Shown here piece after piece: positions 31,301-43,399 of a stretch of 64,000 nt of DNA; within the stretch, counting starts at the first letter, position 1; every line of letters starts with the position of its first letter. The stretch is taken from the NCBI GenBank assembly GCA_963989245.1, contig OZ022349.1, forward strand, positions 24,278,429 through 24,342,428. The letters run 5' to 3'. A program made the position numbers and the translations under genes. The DNA is from Nansenia antarctica. Its lineage: Eukaryota > Chordata > Actinopteri > Argentiniformes > Microstomatidae. Under the pieces are notes generated by a model, which saw only the letters and a list, made by a program, of their open reading frames with translations, made no database searches and was not told where the DNA came from.

Positions 31301-34300
31301 AAATAACGGACGTTTGTCATGTGTTTATACAGCATGGATGTTATGTGCCTAATGCCTTTGATGCGCACACTTGCTACTTGCCGCTTTCATAATTTTATTT
31401 AGCCTATATAGCACAAGTCACGCATTGCATGTAACCTCAAGTGCTGAACAGTATTAAGTAAACCACAATGTATTTGCTAAAGCTTAGGGGCGACCGTACC
31501 TTTTGCAGCCATAGACTGTCACTGCCTGTTAATAACAAGGTAGGCAAATGACAGTATCCCGTCTAAAGTTTTTCACCAGCCACGGTGAGAAGGCTAGCAT
31601 ACGTTACCTAGTGACTGACTGACAAGGCTGACTTGACAGTAACGTTACCCGTGCAGGCTGAACAATAGCGCGAGACAAGTTCTGTGAGGATATTCGCACG
31701 CGGATATTCGCATGTGAGGAAACACAATTATATTACAGTAACAGTCGCTAACTTGACTGCAAAAGTAATGTAGCCTAGGCTGAAAAATAGCGCCAGACAT
31801 TTGTTAAACACAGTTTATTCATAACATACGATTATGACGATTATTTAAATAATTAAAAAGGGATGCACGATATTATCGGCACCGATATTTATCGGCCCGA
31901 TAATGGGAAATTAATGTTTATCGTTTTTTATCGTTTTTATAAAATTGTAGCCGATATAGAGCCGATAATATGAAGCCGGAAATATTTCTGCTTCCGGTTT
32001 CCGCGCTCATGATGCTGCGCCTGCGTACAGACGAGAGCGAAACATGTCTTCCCCGGTGTGTCAGACATTCTTCACAGTTTCTGAGGCAGATAGTGCGTTT
32101 GCAATTTGCAACACATGTTCGACAAAAGTTCGGAGAGGAGGGCAAAGGTCTACGAGTTACAACACAACGAATCTCATAAGTCACCTTAAGATTCACCATT
32201 GCAAGCACGCTGTATGGAAGGAATATCAAGCAGAAGGTAGCCTAGCCGCGGTGCCTATTGAACACGCATTTGAATTGTATTCAGTTTGTATATTAGGGAA
32301 CACCAATGGAAAACGTGTCTATTATTTAGGTGAGAATGTGAATGTATGCTATACAAGACAAGTTGTTTACAAGGAAAACATGCACTTTTTGTTTTTCCAT
32401 GTCAGTGCAATTTATTTTGAATTCTTATGCAAACCGTTTGATGGGCTTTATCACAACCTACCTCATCCTCATGCACTAAAAGTAGCATAGCCCTTTTCAG
32501 TTGCTTTATTAAGCATACTAGTGTAGCCTACTATGTGCCTTGTGTCATTCTGTTTATCTGCACACTAAGCAGCCATTTGGCACTAGTTTCTGTAAAAGTT
32601 CTATAAAACGTTTGGTTCTTTAAAAGTCTTTATTTTTGTATTGACTGATGCACTTTATTTATTTATTTTTTGATATTTTATTTATGCATTTTCAATTTAC
32701 AGGGATGCACTTTATTTTTGACACTTTTTTGATCTAATTACTCTTAGGTGAGCCTTTTTTGTTTTCATAAAAGGAGGCCAGATCTTGGTTAAAAAAAGCA
32801 TTGTGCACTGTCTATAACAGATTCTGTTTGTTAGAGGAAATAATAAATTAACATTTGAAGAGTCAGAAGTGTTCTCTTTGTTGTGTTAACAATAGTGATG
32901 TAAGTTAGATTTAGTGAGATCACTATGGAATATTAAATCATCAATCTTTGCTCACTACATAGCCTTTCTTACCTTCAGGTGTGCACAGGTTATCAACTGT
33001 GAAATGATATCTGTTCTCATATCGGTTAACATATCGGTTATCGGCCACGAGAAGCGGGTAAACATCGGTATCGGTTGGAAAAAAATGCATATCGTGCATC
33101 CCTAATAATAATAATAATAACTTTAATTTATATAGCGCCTTTCAAAAAACCCAAGGACGTTTTACAATTCAAGGGAATGATCAGACAGACAAAACAGAAA
33201 ACAAACAAAGCAAAACTGAAACATTGACTAGGGGCCAAAGGCCTTGGAGAACAGATGTGTTTTGAGGGCTAATTTGAAGGAGTCCAGGGTGGGGGCATTG
33301 CGGATCACTGTGGGGAGGGAGTTCCAGAGAGTAGGTGCGGCCACGCTGAAGGCTCTGTCCCCAAAGGTCCGTAGGTTGGTGCGGGGGGTGGACAGCAGGC
33401 CCATGTCTGCGGACCACAGGTTCCGGGAAGGGGTATGTTGGGGGAGGAGGTCAGTTAGGTACTGGGGGGCGCAGGCGTGGAGGGATTTGTAGGTGAGGAG
33501 GAGGATTTTGTAAGTGATGCGGGACTTGACCGGGAGCCAGTGGAGGTGAATGATGGTGAAACATGTTGATGTTTTAACATGTGTAACAGCTGCTGGTCTT
33601 TTGGGGAACAAGTAGTCAAAGTTGTTTACATATTCTGAAAGGACAGATTGTAATTGTTTAAATTATGTGTCAAACATTGAAATCGGAAAGAAGTTGGAAA
33701 AGATATGCGTATTTGAATGTTGGTAAAACTCAATCGACTAACAGAAAATCCCAGTTTTTCTTTGTCACTTCACTTGCTCTTCACTTACGACAGTGCAAAT
33801 TACTCTTCTCAAAAAGATAGTTAGCAGCTCTGCAGTAGAGCCGTAACAAACACGCTTCCAGTAGGGACAAGGCTATAAAAAGTCTGGCTGAGGTTCTCCC
33901 ACGCACACGTGCAGCTGAGGTAAGGTCGATGGTGACTTTTAGGCGTTAGAGTTTGACGTCATCATGACGCACACATTTTTGCAATGCGCAACTGTCAGCG
34001 CATGATCAAAACATGCCGGCATCGATGAGAGGAATCGATAACCACGGATGCATATGATTCTGATGCATCGAATCATTTGGAACCGGTTCTCGATTCCCAT
34101 CCCTATACAATTTTCCCAAGCAGGTGACTTAAGTGAAGCTGGAGGAACTTCAAGCTCTAGTTTAAACTATCTAAGCTAAACTACTGATAATCTCTCTTTG
34201 GCGTGTGTGCGCAAAAAAGTAAGCTGCATTCATTCAGTACACACGGATACCGAACTGAACGACTTAGTCCAATTTCAGTAGCAGCTTTGTGAGTGTGAGC

Positions 34301-36973
34301 TGAAACCACTATGTTCAGTATGCACTTAGCTAGCCAAAGCTTTTGTTTGTTAGCTACGCTAGCTTTGTTTGTAGCTACGGTACGTTTACAGGGTTTTTCC
34401 TGGCTCAAAATGAGGCAGAGGTGGTACCACAGGTGTTTGACATCGGGGGGACCCATGAAGCGGGGCTGTCTGGGGGTCCTCACATGAGCGTCAAACACTT
34501 CATTTCTTGCATTCTGGTGAATTGATATGCACCAATTTGTGCCTTTTCTGCATCAATTTATGGTGGAAATGTCATTATTTATGTAAAGGAAAACACAACA
34601 TTCAGGCACCAGATGACCATTCAAAATATAATGCAATATAAGGCTCTCAGGCATTCTGTACTTCCAAAGTCGAGAGCTAGAGCAAATAATATTAATCATT
34701 TAATTTGACAGCATACATGCTACTGAAAACAGCTGGTTGACTGTCCGCTGTGAAAAAGCTTGTCCGTAACGTCCGTAACACTTTGCGGAGCTCCTGTAAA
34801 CAGCTGGTGGGGAACAGCGCTGGACCGGAAGCTAACCAGCCGTATTAGTAGAAGTGAAGTGATTGTGCATGTAGTCTGATTATCATTATTCATGATCGCA
34901 GATAATTCAGTTGCATTTTCAATTATTAGTTCTATTCTGTCATGAGCATCAGAGAATGACTGACAGGCCGGTAGAATATGAGAATGGGATCATTTGAATA
35001 ATATATTCTAATATATTAGCCTATAAGCGTGTGTGTTTCATGCAATACCATTATTGCATGAAATGGTCAACATTTGAATGTTGTCAGCTACGAAGCGGAT
35101 GTGTTTACTAGAACATGGAAATGCAAACGCTAATCACATTATTGCATTACAATTGTCCAATTGACTCAAGTAATGCAGGAAAAAGTGGAAAATGCTATTG
35201 TGGGATTGCATAGTAATTTTCAGTTCAGAATGAACTTTTTTCAGAATGAACCAGCTACATGAAAATGAAAATCATATGATTGCATTTTATTTTTAATATT
35301 GACCGAAAGAATGCGTGTAAAAGTGGAACATGCAATTGCAATCTCAAATTGCATTAACATTTGAATTTAGTCCACTATATGCTTCCATACACTGGTAGCA
35401 CTGATTTTACAACAGTGCAATTACACTCACCAATAACAAAGACTTACCATCCATCTCACTGTCTTTCATCTCCACTCTTCCTCTGTCCTCTTGATTCACC
35501 ATCACGACCTCCTCTCTCATTTGGTCTCCTCCATCCTCTTCTTTTACCATGACACCATACTCCTCTACATCTTCTTCCTCCAGCTTCACTGCCACCATCT
35601 CTGGACCCCGCTGTGGGCTTTTCAGGGATGGAGAACCACAGCCAGATCCGGGGGACTCGGTGCATTCTGGTTCATACATGGTTACATGAGCTGAAGAGGA
35701 CCTGCGGCTAGAAACACTGGAGGCACAAACAATGCAGGGTCGATTAGAAATGACAGACAAACAGTTCACTGAACTCCCATCTAGACTGACAGGACACGTC
35801 CTGCAAATGCAATAATCTATGGATTACTGATTGCATTTGTTGTAATTAAAGGGTCTGGAAAGTAGACATTAAATGGTTCCCATTGTATTTTGTGTCCAGG
35901 AAAAATGTTAACACAAAATAAACTATGGAAATAAGCTTCTTGTTAGGCTCAACTTCCTGGTCAGACAGTTCCGAGGGCTGTATGGTTGTGGACTTTGCAC
36001 GCTTGACTGGCAGCTCCCTTTCAAGCTAGCTTGCTGCGATATCATACATGACATTCATCTATTACATGTGCTTATAGTTCTGCTCTTTAATTACCAACTG
36101 TTTAGCTACTGTTGAAATGTGTAAAAACTGAGCTAATTCAATTACAAATCAACTTATTAGTCATGCAACTGGCAGTATGATTCACCATATCAATTCAATG
36201 ACCACCATTTGCATACTTGACACCTGGCACCCTATGGTGAATTATTGAACACAATACTTGGACAGGATTCACAGCATGTGTGTGACTTACTGATCAGTTG
36301 GAGCACAATGGTGTTGCTCTCGTCTTCTAATTTGCTGCTGTATTGTCACAATAGCGGATATTGTGTTTACTTTCTTCCCACACTGGACGTAGCACTGGCG
36401 CATGTCGTCATGACCACAACCATGTTTTGTTTGTCCAGAGATTTGCCCTGCCGCTGTCCTTCTCTGCTGTTCCTGTAATCCAATCACTGAGCTGCTCTTG
36501 TGACCACCTGACTCACATCCAGGATGTGATTGGTCCGCTCTAGCGCGGCCTGTGGTTGGCCTTTGTTGAGAGGAATTCCTACCATAGCACTCTTCGATCT
36601 TGACCTCTTGACCCCTAGTCTTGACCTCTGAACTGGCGTTACTGTCACTATCCATGTGATTCGGTGCTTCAGAGAGTCGATGCCTCTCTTTAAGAGCATG
36701 TGCATCTTGCCCTGAGGCATTTGTGCTGAGCATCTCATCTTTGGCCTTTTGGTTTTTGATGTAGTCCCGTAAAAACTTATCCCACGGTGTGTCGTACTCT
36801 TCTTTAATGTTGGGAGAGTGATGGTTCCTACTGTGGGTGGGAGGTGGTGGTAGTGGTGGTGGCTGGAGCCTAATAAGATTGTCCTTCCGGTGGTTCTGTC
36901 CTTCTGTCTCTGCATCAGGGGACCCAAGGTGTGTCCTCTGGCTCTCTGACACTGAATAAGCAGAAGCATCCAT
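28286..36973 (-). CDS. C2H2 zinc-finger protein, three coding exons
   Basis: Probable nuclear DNA-binding regulator. Exon A 36973-36291 (ATG at 36973; donor GTAAGT; ends phase 2) encodes MDASAYSVSESQRTHLGSPD and a polar, proline-rich region I do not recognise. Exon B 35701-35448 (acceptor CTAGCCGCAG, donor GTAAGT, ends phase 1) has SLKSPQRGPEMVAVKLEEED and acidic clusters typical of fish zinc-finger N-termini. Exon C 29193-28286 (acceptor ATTCTTACAG) holds nine complete fingers with TGEKPY linkers. All phases match and the lengths sum to 614 codons plus stop. The C-terminus, MHTGEPRVCEEF, follows the 14 bp deletion that removes the remaining fingers from the frame. Introns of 0.6 and 6.3 kb carry transposons. 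No KRAB box is seen. An alternative is that exon A belongs to a separate transcript. Confidence 0.75.
29255..29335 (-). mobile_element. LINE 3' tail in the ZNF intron
   Basis: AAGTTTATTTGTATAGCACA and GGCAATTCAAAGTGCTTTAC are the reverse complement of a fish LINE end, as at 24010. The adjoining 29336-29790 shows nothing further. Confidence 0.6.
29790..29845 (+). repeat. 19 bp tandem repeat, three copies
   Basis: CCTATACTATCTACATGCC-type units sit directly against the left end of the hAT at 29846. Confidence 0.85.
29846..30942. mobile_element. Non-autonomous hAT related to the 52148 element
   Basis: It begins TAGGGCTGCAACTAACGATT and ends GGGACAGCCCTA. Internal parts (30060-30165) match 54465-54560 of the full-length hAT, including CATGAATGCGAGCAAACACT. 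Most of the transposase region is deleted, and a fragment related to the hAT at 56094 (CGAATTTGCGAAACCTAGGA) is present near 30450. No clear 8 bp flanking repeat, so one end may have been altered. It lies in the long ZNF intron. Confidence 0.75.
30943..31858. other. No gene seen (ZNF intron)
   Basis: Mixed composition with a GC-rich patch near 31190-31290. No repeats shared with the rest of the window were noticed. Confidence 0.45.
31859..33103 (+). mobile_element. hAT remnant that retains a BED-finger exon
   Basis: Ends are AGGGATGCACGATAT and ATATCGTGCATCCCT, with ATCGG/CCGAT-rich subterminal repeats. Inside, at about 32045-32240, a frame encodes a BED zinc finger: FTVSEADSAFAICNTCSTKV, then TTNLISHLKIHH (CxxC and H...H ligands). 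The catalytic part is missing, leaving AT-rich filler. A LINE tail begins at the next base. This is a dead, internally deleted hAT of the ZBED-like kind. Confidence 0.8.
33104..33611 (-). mobile_element. 5'-truncated L2/CR1-like LINE
   Basis: The minus-strand frame 33611-33228 encodes the end of a LINE polyprotein: TIIHLHWLPVKSRITYKILL, LHACAPQYLTDLL, FSVAAPTLWNSLP and FKLALKTHLFSKAF, the standard closing segment in fish LINEs. The 3' UTR ends in a (TTA)n tail at 33104-33122, against the hAT end. It lies in the ZNF intron. Confidence 0.87.
33612..34107. mobile_element. hAT fragment (right end CCCATCCCTA)
   Basis: The right end reads GAACCGGTTCTCGATTCCCA followed by TCCCTA, and the interior (ATTATGTGTCAAACATTGAA, ATTTGAATGTTG) resembles 290-360 and 39650-39700. 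The left end is cut by the LINE. No coding. Confidence 0.5.
34108..35447. other. No gene seen (ZNF intron)
   Basis: AT-rich, with many short ATTGCA words near 35040-35360. Frames of about 60-100 codons show no domain. Confidence 0.45.
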
Positions 36974-37070
36974 CTCTCTGCCCAGATGGAGAGTTCACAG
37001 TGCAGGGAATCCTACGAATAAAGATGATCAAAATATTAAAACAAGAGTGAAGAAATGTATCAAAAGGTCA
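36974..37070 (-). promoter_or_regulatory. Possible 5' UTR acceptor upstream of ZNF exon A
   Basis: CTTTATTCGTAG on the minus strand (about 37013-37024) is a plausible splice acceptor about 40 bp before the ATG, so the first exon would be non-coding and further upstream. The promoter itself was not located. Confidence 0.3.
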
Positions 37071-39047
37071 CAGTGTTTCCTCCAGGAATTTTTACATTCG
37101 TGGTGGAGAGCCCTAACCGCGTGCACGCGCACTCAAAATCCCAAAAAGGATGGCATTTTTTTAAATATATATACAGAATATAAACTTGTGATACCGGTTT
37201 CCATCCATCAGCTCTGAAGGTTTACGTTACTCACGGCAGTGTTTTTCAACCAGAGATCATCAGATGTGCCGTGGGAAATTATCAAATTCCACTTACCGTA
37301 TTGACCCGAATATAAGACGGGGTTTTTTCCCCAGAAAAAAGTCTGAAAAAGTTGCATCGTCTTATATTCGCGCCCTAGACTTTTACACGTCAATATTAAT
37401 TCACAACAACGTATGGCGCCAAAAGACTGTTCCCCACGCGAGCCACCGTGTTTCTCCCTGTCACACACACCCCAGTGACGGTGCCTGGAGAGATGGAGAC
37501 ACACTCACACACACACCCGCGGAGAGACACCGCAGAGACACACTCGGACCAGCTCGAAAAAAGTGGCTCAAGTGGTTGGTCAAACAACAGAGGAGGAGTT
37601 ACGATGCCAATTTTAAGACCTTGGTGGTCAATGAAGCAGAGGCATCAAACAACTGTCCAGCAGCCAAGAAATATGATATTACAGAGTGTAATGTTAGAAG
37701 TTGACGAGCCCAAAAAGATCGGCTTAAGAATGGTAAGTCAGAGAAAAGCGTATCGCCGTCCGCAAAGCGGCCTCTTCCAAGTGATTGACAGGAGGGTGTG
37801 TGAATACGTGACTGAAAAACCTAACCCATGCCCATACCCCAAGATTATAAAAAATAACCTACATTGTTTCATTCATTCATTAAGACGATTGCCAGACGCA
37901 TTGTCGAAAATGTTGTTTTGGAGAAGATACGTGGCAGTGGGCAGTCTTGGCTCAACTCTTGGCCAATGCACGCTTTGTGGATGGAGACACAATCACCGAA
38001 AATGTCTTTTTTGCAAGACATTGCATAAAAACAACAACAGGGGAGGACTTCAGTGGGACAGCTGCGTAAGTGTCTGCACTGATGGAGCAAGCAGCTATGT
38101 TGCCGAGACTTCCCAGCGGAGATATCTGATGTGTTGAATGCTGTTGTTCGTATGGTAAACTTTGTAAAAACAAGACCTCTGAAAAGCCGCTTATATGCAG
38201 CATTATGTGAAGAGACGGGAGCCCAGCATAAGACGTTATTGCTCCATACGGCGGTCCGATGATTGTCCTGCGGAAAAGTGCCGGCCCACGTGTTTGAGTT
38301 ACGGGAGGAGCTGAAAACCGTTTTAACTGATGAGAAGTGTGATGACGCAAAGCTGCTTGCAAGTGACAAATTGTGGCAAGGCTCGCATACATGGCCAACA
38401 TACAGGGCCAGGCTTCGCACTGAGTGAGTATAACGACAAGTAATATATGTTATATAATGTTACGTATATGATAGGCTACTATGTATCATTTTGTAACATT
38501 TGGGATGGCGGTGTGCCGTGGGATTTTTTCAAGGTAAGAAATGTGCCGTGGCACAAAAAAGGTTGAAAAACACTGACTCACGGATCCAATGTCCTTCCAA
38601 ACGAGCAGTCTTGGCTCCGTCTCAAACACAACAGGAAAAGTATGTCCAACTTGGCGAAAGTTTCCCAGTGTTTCCAACTTGCGCGAGTTCTTCAATTTGC
38701 GACAGTTTTTCAGCAGGGATGGTTGAGTCTGCACGGTTCTCATGCCGGTTCACATTTAGACCAATCAGGAGTAGCCCTTGTGTCACGTCGTCAACTGAAT
38801 GTTTAATGTCATTAATCTGATTTTGGATCAGCGGTTAGAGAGAGATGGGCGTGGATTTAGGTGCACTTATAGTCAACATCCATTATAGCGCTGATCTAGG
38901 ATCAGATATATTTTAATCAGCAAAAATGTTCAGAGGTGGATTTTTTTTGTTGTTTTTGTTTTTGTTTTGTGGACTGAATCAATTCGTGGCGGAGGAAATT
39001 CATTCGTGGCAGCCCGCCACCAATAAATGCATATAGAGGAAACACTG
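37071..39047. mobile_element. hAT-like element with CAGTGTTTCCTC ends
   Basis: It starts CAGTGTTTCCTCCAGG and ends in the inverse of CAGTGTTTCCTCTATA. Subterminal sequences share the GTGG(C/T)GG and CGTGG motifs. No clear 8 bp flank. A second hAT (37237-38575) is nested in it. No transposase of its own is visible. Confidence 0.65.
37237..38575 (+). mobile_element. hAT with CAGTGTTTTTCAACC ends, copy 1
   Basis: Ends CAGTGTTTTTCAACC and GGTTGAAAAACACTG are flanked by a perfect 8 bp duplication ACTCACGG (37229-37236 and 38576-38583). The interior keeps scattered, frame-broken pieces of a ZBED5/GTF2IRD2-type hAT transposase, such as KTRPLKSRLYAALCEE (about 38165) and a VFELREELKTVLTDEKCDD stretch (about 38290). 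The copy is heavily deleted and not functional. It is the empty-site counterpart for both insertions in copy 2 (51399-57547). Confidence 0.92.
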
Positions 39048-39306
39048 GTCTATCAGCCATCAAAAGGTTTGTGGACATTTTTAAAAAATACTTTTAAAAC
39101 ATTTAGGCCGAGGCCTCTCTTTATCAGATGCTCTAAATGTTACATGTCTCATCCACACTCATTTTATTTTATTTTTTAATTCATATTTATTTATTAGCCT
39201 ATTAGTATTAGCCTATTGTTTGATCTGTATGGGCAGTAGCCTATATCGGTCGATATTGCTCATAGATTATAGGTGATCAATATCAGTCGCAAAAAACGGT
39301 ATGGGG

Positions 39307-40044
39307 CAGGGCTTGACGCTTACCTTTTCCCCAGGTAGCACTGTGCTACCATGTTGAAAAATTTAGTAGCACACCAAGAATTTCAGTAGCACAATGAAAA
39401 TTGTGCAATTTTCGTCAACAACGACAACAAATTATCATAATCATAACATATCAAAATGATCATAACCGGCTCTTGGCCGTAATAAAAATGGAGACTCACA
39501 CAATGTAAAGGGAAAGTAAGAATATTAATTTCAGTTGGCCCACGGTTCGGTATGAACCTCGGTTTTTGGGTCACGGTTCACGGTTCGTGTTTTTTTTATC
39601 TTTTAAATGCTGTGTTGTGTTGTGGATTGGAACTACGGATCATAAGCTTTCAAATGATGTGTCATACATTGAAATCCGAAAAAAGATGAAGTTAGTCATT
39701 TGAATGTTGTTAGACGTCAGGCACATATAGGGTTAACCTCTTTGTAATGAAACCGGAAGCAGACGCTGCTAGCAGCTAGCGGCTAACAAAACACAGCGCT
39801 ACGAACTATGAGAGCTGTATCCCATATACCGATTATGCACATTTTAAGCGCATATAGGACTCGCGTGCACACGTTTCTGTTCACTGTTTTCATTCCCTCA
39901 TCGCTTATACACATAAGTTTGACTGCGCGTGACAGTAGTTCAGCTGTCTTTTAGTCGCACAGGTGCGATTGAATGTATTTCCAAGTCGCACAGAAATATA
40001 TTCACTCACAAATGCGACCAAAACAGTCGCACTGTCGAGCCCTG
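39307..40044. mobile_element. Non-autonomous hAT, CAGGGCTTGACG ends
   Basis: The left end CAGGGCTTGACG and the right end TGTCGAGCCCTG are inverse except for one base. The flanks are GTATGGGG on both sides (39299-39306 and 40045-40052), a perfect 8 bp duplication. Subterminal GTAGCAC and GTCGCAC repeats are visible. The middle (39515-39740) is a block shared with 1-377, so it contains a nested fragment. No coding. Confidence 0.9.
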
Positions 40045-40052
40045 GTATGGGG

Positions 40053-42235
40053 GCATCCCTAGTCTGTCTGTTGTTTGGTTAAATCTGACCGTGACGCGTA
40101 TCACAGCCTGAACACCAGAGGATAATCGTGATAGCAGTGAATTGTAATAAATCCGCTACAAAATATTAGTATGAAAAAACGGAAAAGTTTGTGCCATTTA
40201 TCTATCTTACATGGAATAGTACTGCTCTGCTGTTGTCCACTAGTTGTTACGAAAACCACCATTGTGAATTTCTAGGAACAACTAACTAGATTTGACTCAT
40301 TGTATTTGATTGTAATGAATAATTATCTATTATACAACAGTTAGTTCCGACCAAGTCATTTGATTGGACAAGAGACATTCCATGAGTGCCGATAAACAGT
40401 ATAACAGCACTGGGACTTTTAACTATATGTATCACTCCGCCGCACAGGTGTTCTATTAAATGACCGTTAATTAGACTACATTAACGGTCGTTATCTATCA
40501 GATTATCTACAGTATGTGTGTTGGTTTCAAACAAAGATGGATATATTTCCAAATAATATAACATTTGAGTTAAATAATGTATCACTAACGCAGCTCCACC
40601 TATTAGCTCTGTACTGACCATTGTATCTAGCAGCTCTCTGCTTCATTCATCAATCACTCCAACTCCTACCGTCAGGTCGGCGCCTCCGTTGTTGTTGAAC
40701 ATACTGTAATGTTTGCCCTCTGGCACAGTTATAAACGTAATAAATGACTTGTGTTGTCTTCAGTCTCAGCACTGTGTGCGTTTACTGATCCACCATCTTA
40801 GTTTCACATCCCGTCCCTTGGTCTCGCAGGAATAGCTGACGTCTATCCTATGGCAAGCGGTGAGGTACAATATTATGGTTTATAGTATTGTGGTGGACCA
40901 GAGTTTCTATTGGGGGACAAAACAATTAACCCTGATTACAAGAGGATGAACCTGACGAGATGCACCTGGCCACGCCGACTCTGGCTGGGGACTCTGAGCA
41001 TAAATAGACAGAGCCGGGAGTTGAGCGTGGTTGAGGGGAGTGGCCGGAGGTCCGTTGACAGACGTTATCAACACAAGACGTAGCTTTTCAAAACGTTTAC
41101 CTGTGCACTATCTTTGGGGGGCGGGAGCCGATCGCGTCCCATTAGGGGTCGCCGTCGCCGAAGATAGGTAGCGAGGTGGAGGAACGAGTCACCAATAGAT
41201 TAGTCCCAGCAGCTTGCTGGGCGAAGTTAGGGAAGGGAAATTAATCGTGCAGACCGCTCTCTTACATTGGCTGCTGGAGTCTCCTGCTGCAGACGGAGCG
41301 CTCCAGACAGGCACCACGCAATCAAACGGGTTCCCCCGATACTAATCCCAACCCACGGCGGTGCCTCCGTTCCGACCCCCCGGGGGCTTCGGCGAGTTAA
41401 GTATTTTAAATCCACTAAATAATTCATTGAATGTATATGTTTCCGTATTTAGATCATATACATTGTAGCTAGCAGCTCTCTAGTATCTCGCATGTGCTCG
41501 TCCAGATCAGGCGACACTGATACACAACTGATAACAAGTTCCGCCAACATTATATACATTATATACACTGGCGGACCTGGGTTGCGATTCCATTTAATTT
41601 ACAGGGAACTATGTGTGAAAGGGGCTAACAGCTTGTAAAATAGGCTGACAACAAAAAGTTAGCCATCTATCGTTAGCTAGCAATTTGTATTTTGTTAACG
41701 TTACATTCCTATCTCAGTATTTGCGACTTCAGTCCTTGTCTTCTCTCAGCATACAAAAACCTCGGCTGACGTTCTGTCACCAATTTCTTCACCAAGGAGT
41801 TTCACACGCACATTACAGTTTCAGCCCTTCACGCCTGCGCATTTGATGGGCCATCAACGGCCCATCAAAATCTTATCGTTCGAACGTTCAACGTGCGTTC
41901 CAGACTAATGGACCACTCTTAGCGGATCTATATGATTCAGGGAAGTCACCTATTTTGGATTAAAAACGGCTAATTTCGACGAAAGGTGACGATTATCATG
42001 CCTGCTGAATTGTCAACCAGACGGTTAACACTAGAGGCGCGACGTTTTTTTACCTACTTTTAGCGCGACGAGGTGTCGAATAACCAATGGGGGAGTGTGT
42101 ACTGACCCACAAAAATCGCTGGATGGCGATGTCACACAAGAAGAGAAAATGACAAGACACTACCTCTAAAAATGCAGTTCCAGAGAAGTGAGGACAGACA
42201 GAGCAGAGAGTCAGCTGATAAGGAACTATGGAACA
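40053..42235. other. No gene recognised; one GC-rich block
   Basis: Mostly AT-rich. A GC-rich block at 40940-41410 contains CATAAATAGACAG and a short stem (CTATCTTTGG...CGAAGATAG, 41110-41167). The minus-strand frame there (66 codons) is unrecognised. At 41848-41875 a TTTGATGGGCC/GGCCCATCAAA hairpin precedes TCGTTCGAACGTTC, a block shared with 61728-61810. An (AT)n tract follows at 42241. Confidence 0.4.
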
Positions 42236-42240
42236 AATGA

Positions 42241-42330
42241 TGGCATATATATATATATTATATATATATATATATATATACATATATACATATATATATA
42301 TATATAACATATATATAATATATATATAAT
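42241..42330 (+). repeat. (AT)n microsatellite
   Basis: TATATA repeats with ACAT interruptions. Confidence 0.95.
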
Positions 42331-42713
42331 AACGTATGCATGTATGTAACGTAAGTGGAGAGGAGATTGATCTAGGAGATTGATCGAGACTGCGGGAGTT
42401 TTCATTACTAACGAATGAAAGTTGATTATCATTATTAAAAAATAACTGTAATATATATTGCAATGTTGTCCCTTTCACACATAGTTCCAAGTAATTTCCT
42501 TGGAATCCCAAGCTGTGTTGACCAGGTATCTGTAATGTTCACATTTATATATAACAGTAATAAATATAGCAAAAAATGACAGCGCTGTAAATAGTGTTAT
42601 TCTTGCACAATTGCACCCACAACGTGCTATTGCCGTCCGGAGTTGATCAGCTCCAGATTGAACCAAGGTTCTTCGCTACAGAAACATTTTCACACAATGA
42701 CAAACATGTGATG

Positions 42714-43065
42714 CGTTTTATATTATATTCTTTGAACAACAGGCGCCAGAAACTGCCATAATATACCATACATATATCTGCCATATATCGTACCTCCGTT
42801 TTATATTGAGAAATATGATGATAAATACATATAGGGCGGAGGTATGATATGTGGTGTGTGGCTAGATATTTTCATGTACAGATGGCAGCCTGTGTTTTAT
42901 ATTATATTCTTTGAACAACAGGCGCCAGAAACTGCCATAATATACCATACATATATATCTGCCATATATCGTACCTCCGTTTTATATTGAGAAATATGAT
43001 GCTAAATACATATAGGGCGGAGGTATGATATGTGGTGTGTGGCTAGATATTTTCATGTAGCACTG
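42714..43065 (+). repeat. Tandem duplication, about 178 bp unit, two copies
   Basis: TTTTATATTATATTCTTTGA, ACAACAGGCGCCAGAAACTG and GCTAGATATTTTCATGTA are present at 42716-42880 and again at 42893-43060. Each unit contains an inverted pair CGTACCTCCG/CGGAGGTATG. The first 30 bp recur at 45236 near the piggyBac gene, so these are probably piggyBac 5' subterminal sequences. Confidence 0.85.
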
Positions 43066-43399
43066 TGACTGTGCCTATCCGTGGATTATTATTTATAAAT
43101 AGTGGTCTCCTGAGAGGAGCGAGTCTTGATTTTTTTTTATGCAACGAGGAGAAAATGGTTACAGAAACACACCGTTGGGACGTGGTGGAGCGGGGGAAAC
43201 CCGATGTCTTTGTTCATTGATCGGAAACGATCGAGAGCCATCATCAACCCTCCCCCCATCAACCATTAGGCCTCCCCACATCAAGTGATTGTAAGTCACT
43301 TTTTAGAAACGAGTTGTCCCATACAGTGATTTTGTTAGAAGCCTACTTGTTAGAAACAGAGCCTAGTATGTTTATAACCAAGTGCTTTAGTTGGCGAGC

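Noticed and set aside
41105..41410. Possible rRNA or snRNA fragment in the GC-rich block
   Set aside because: A short stem is visible, but no diagnostic motif of any known RNA could be matched.
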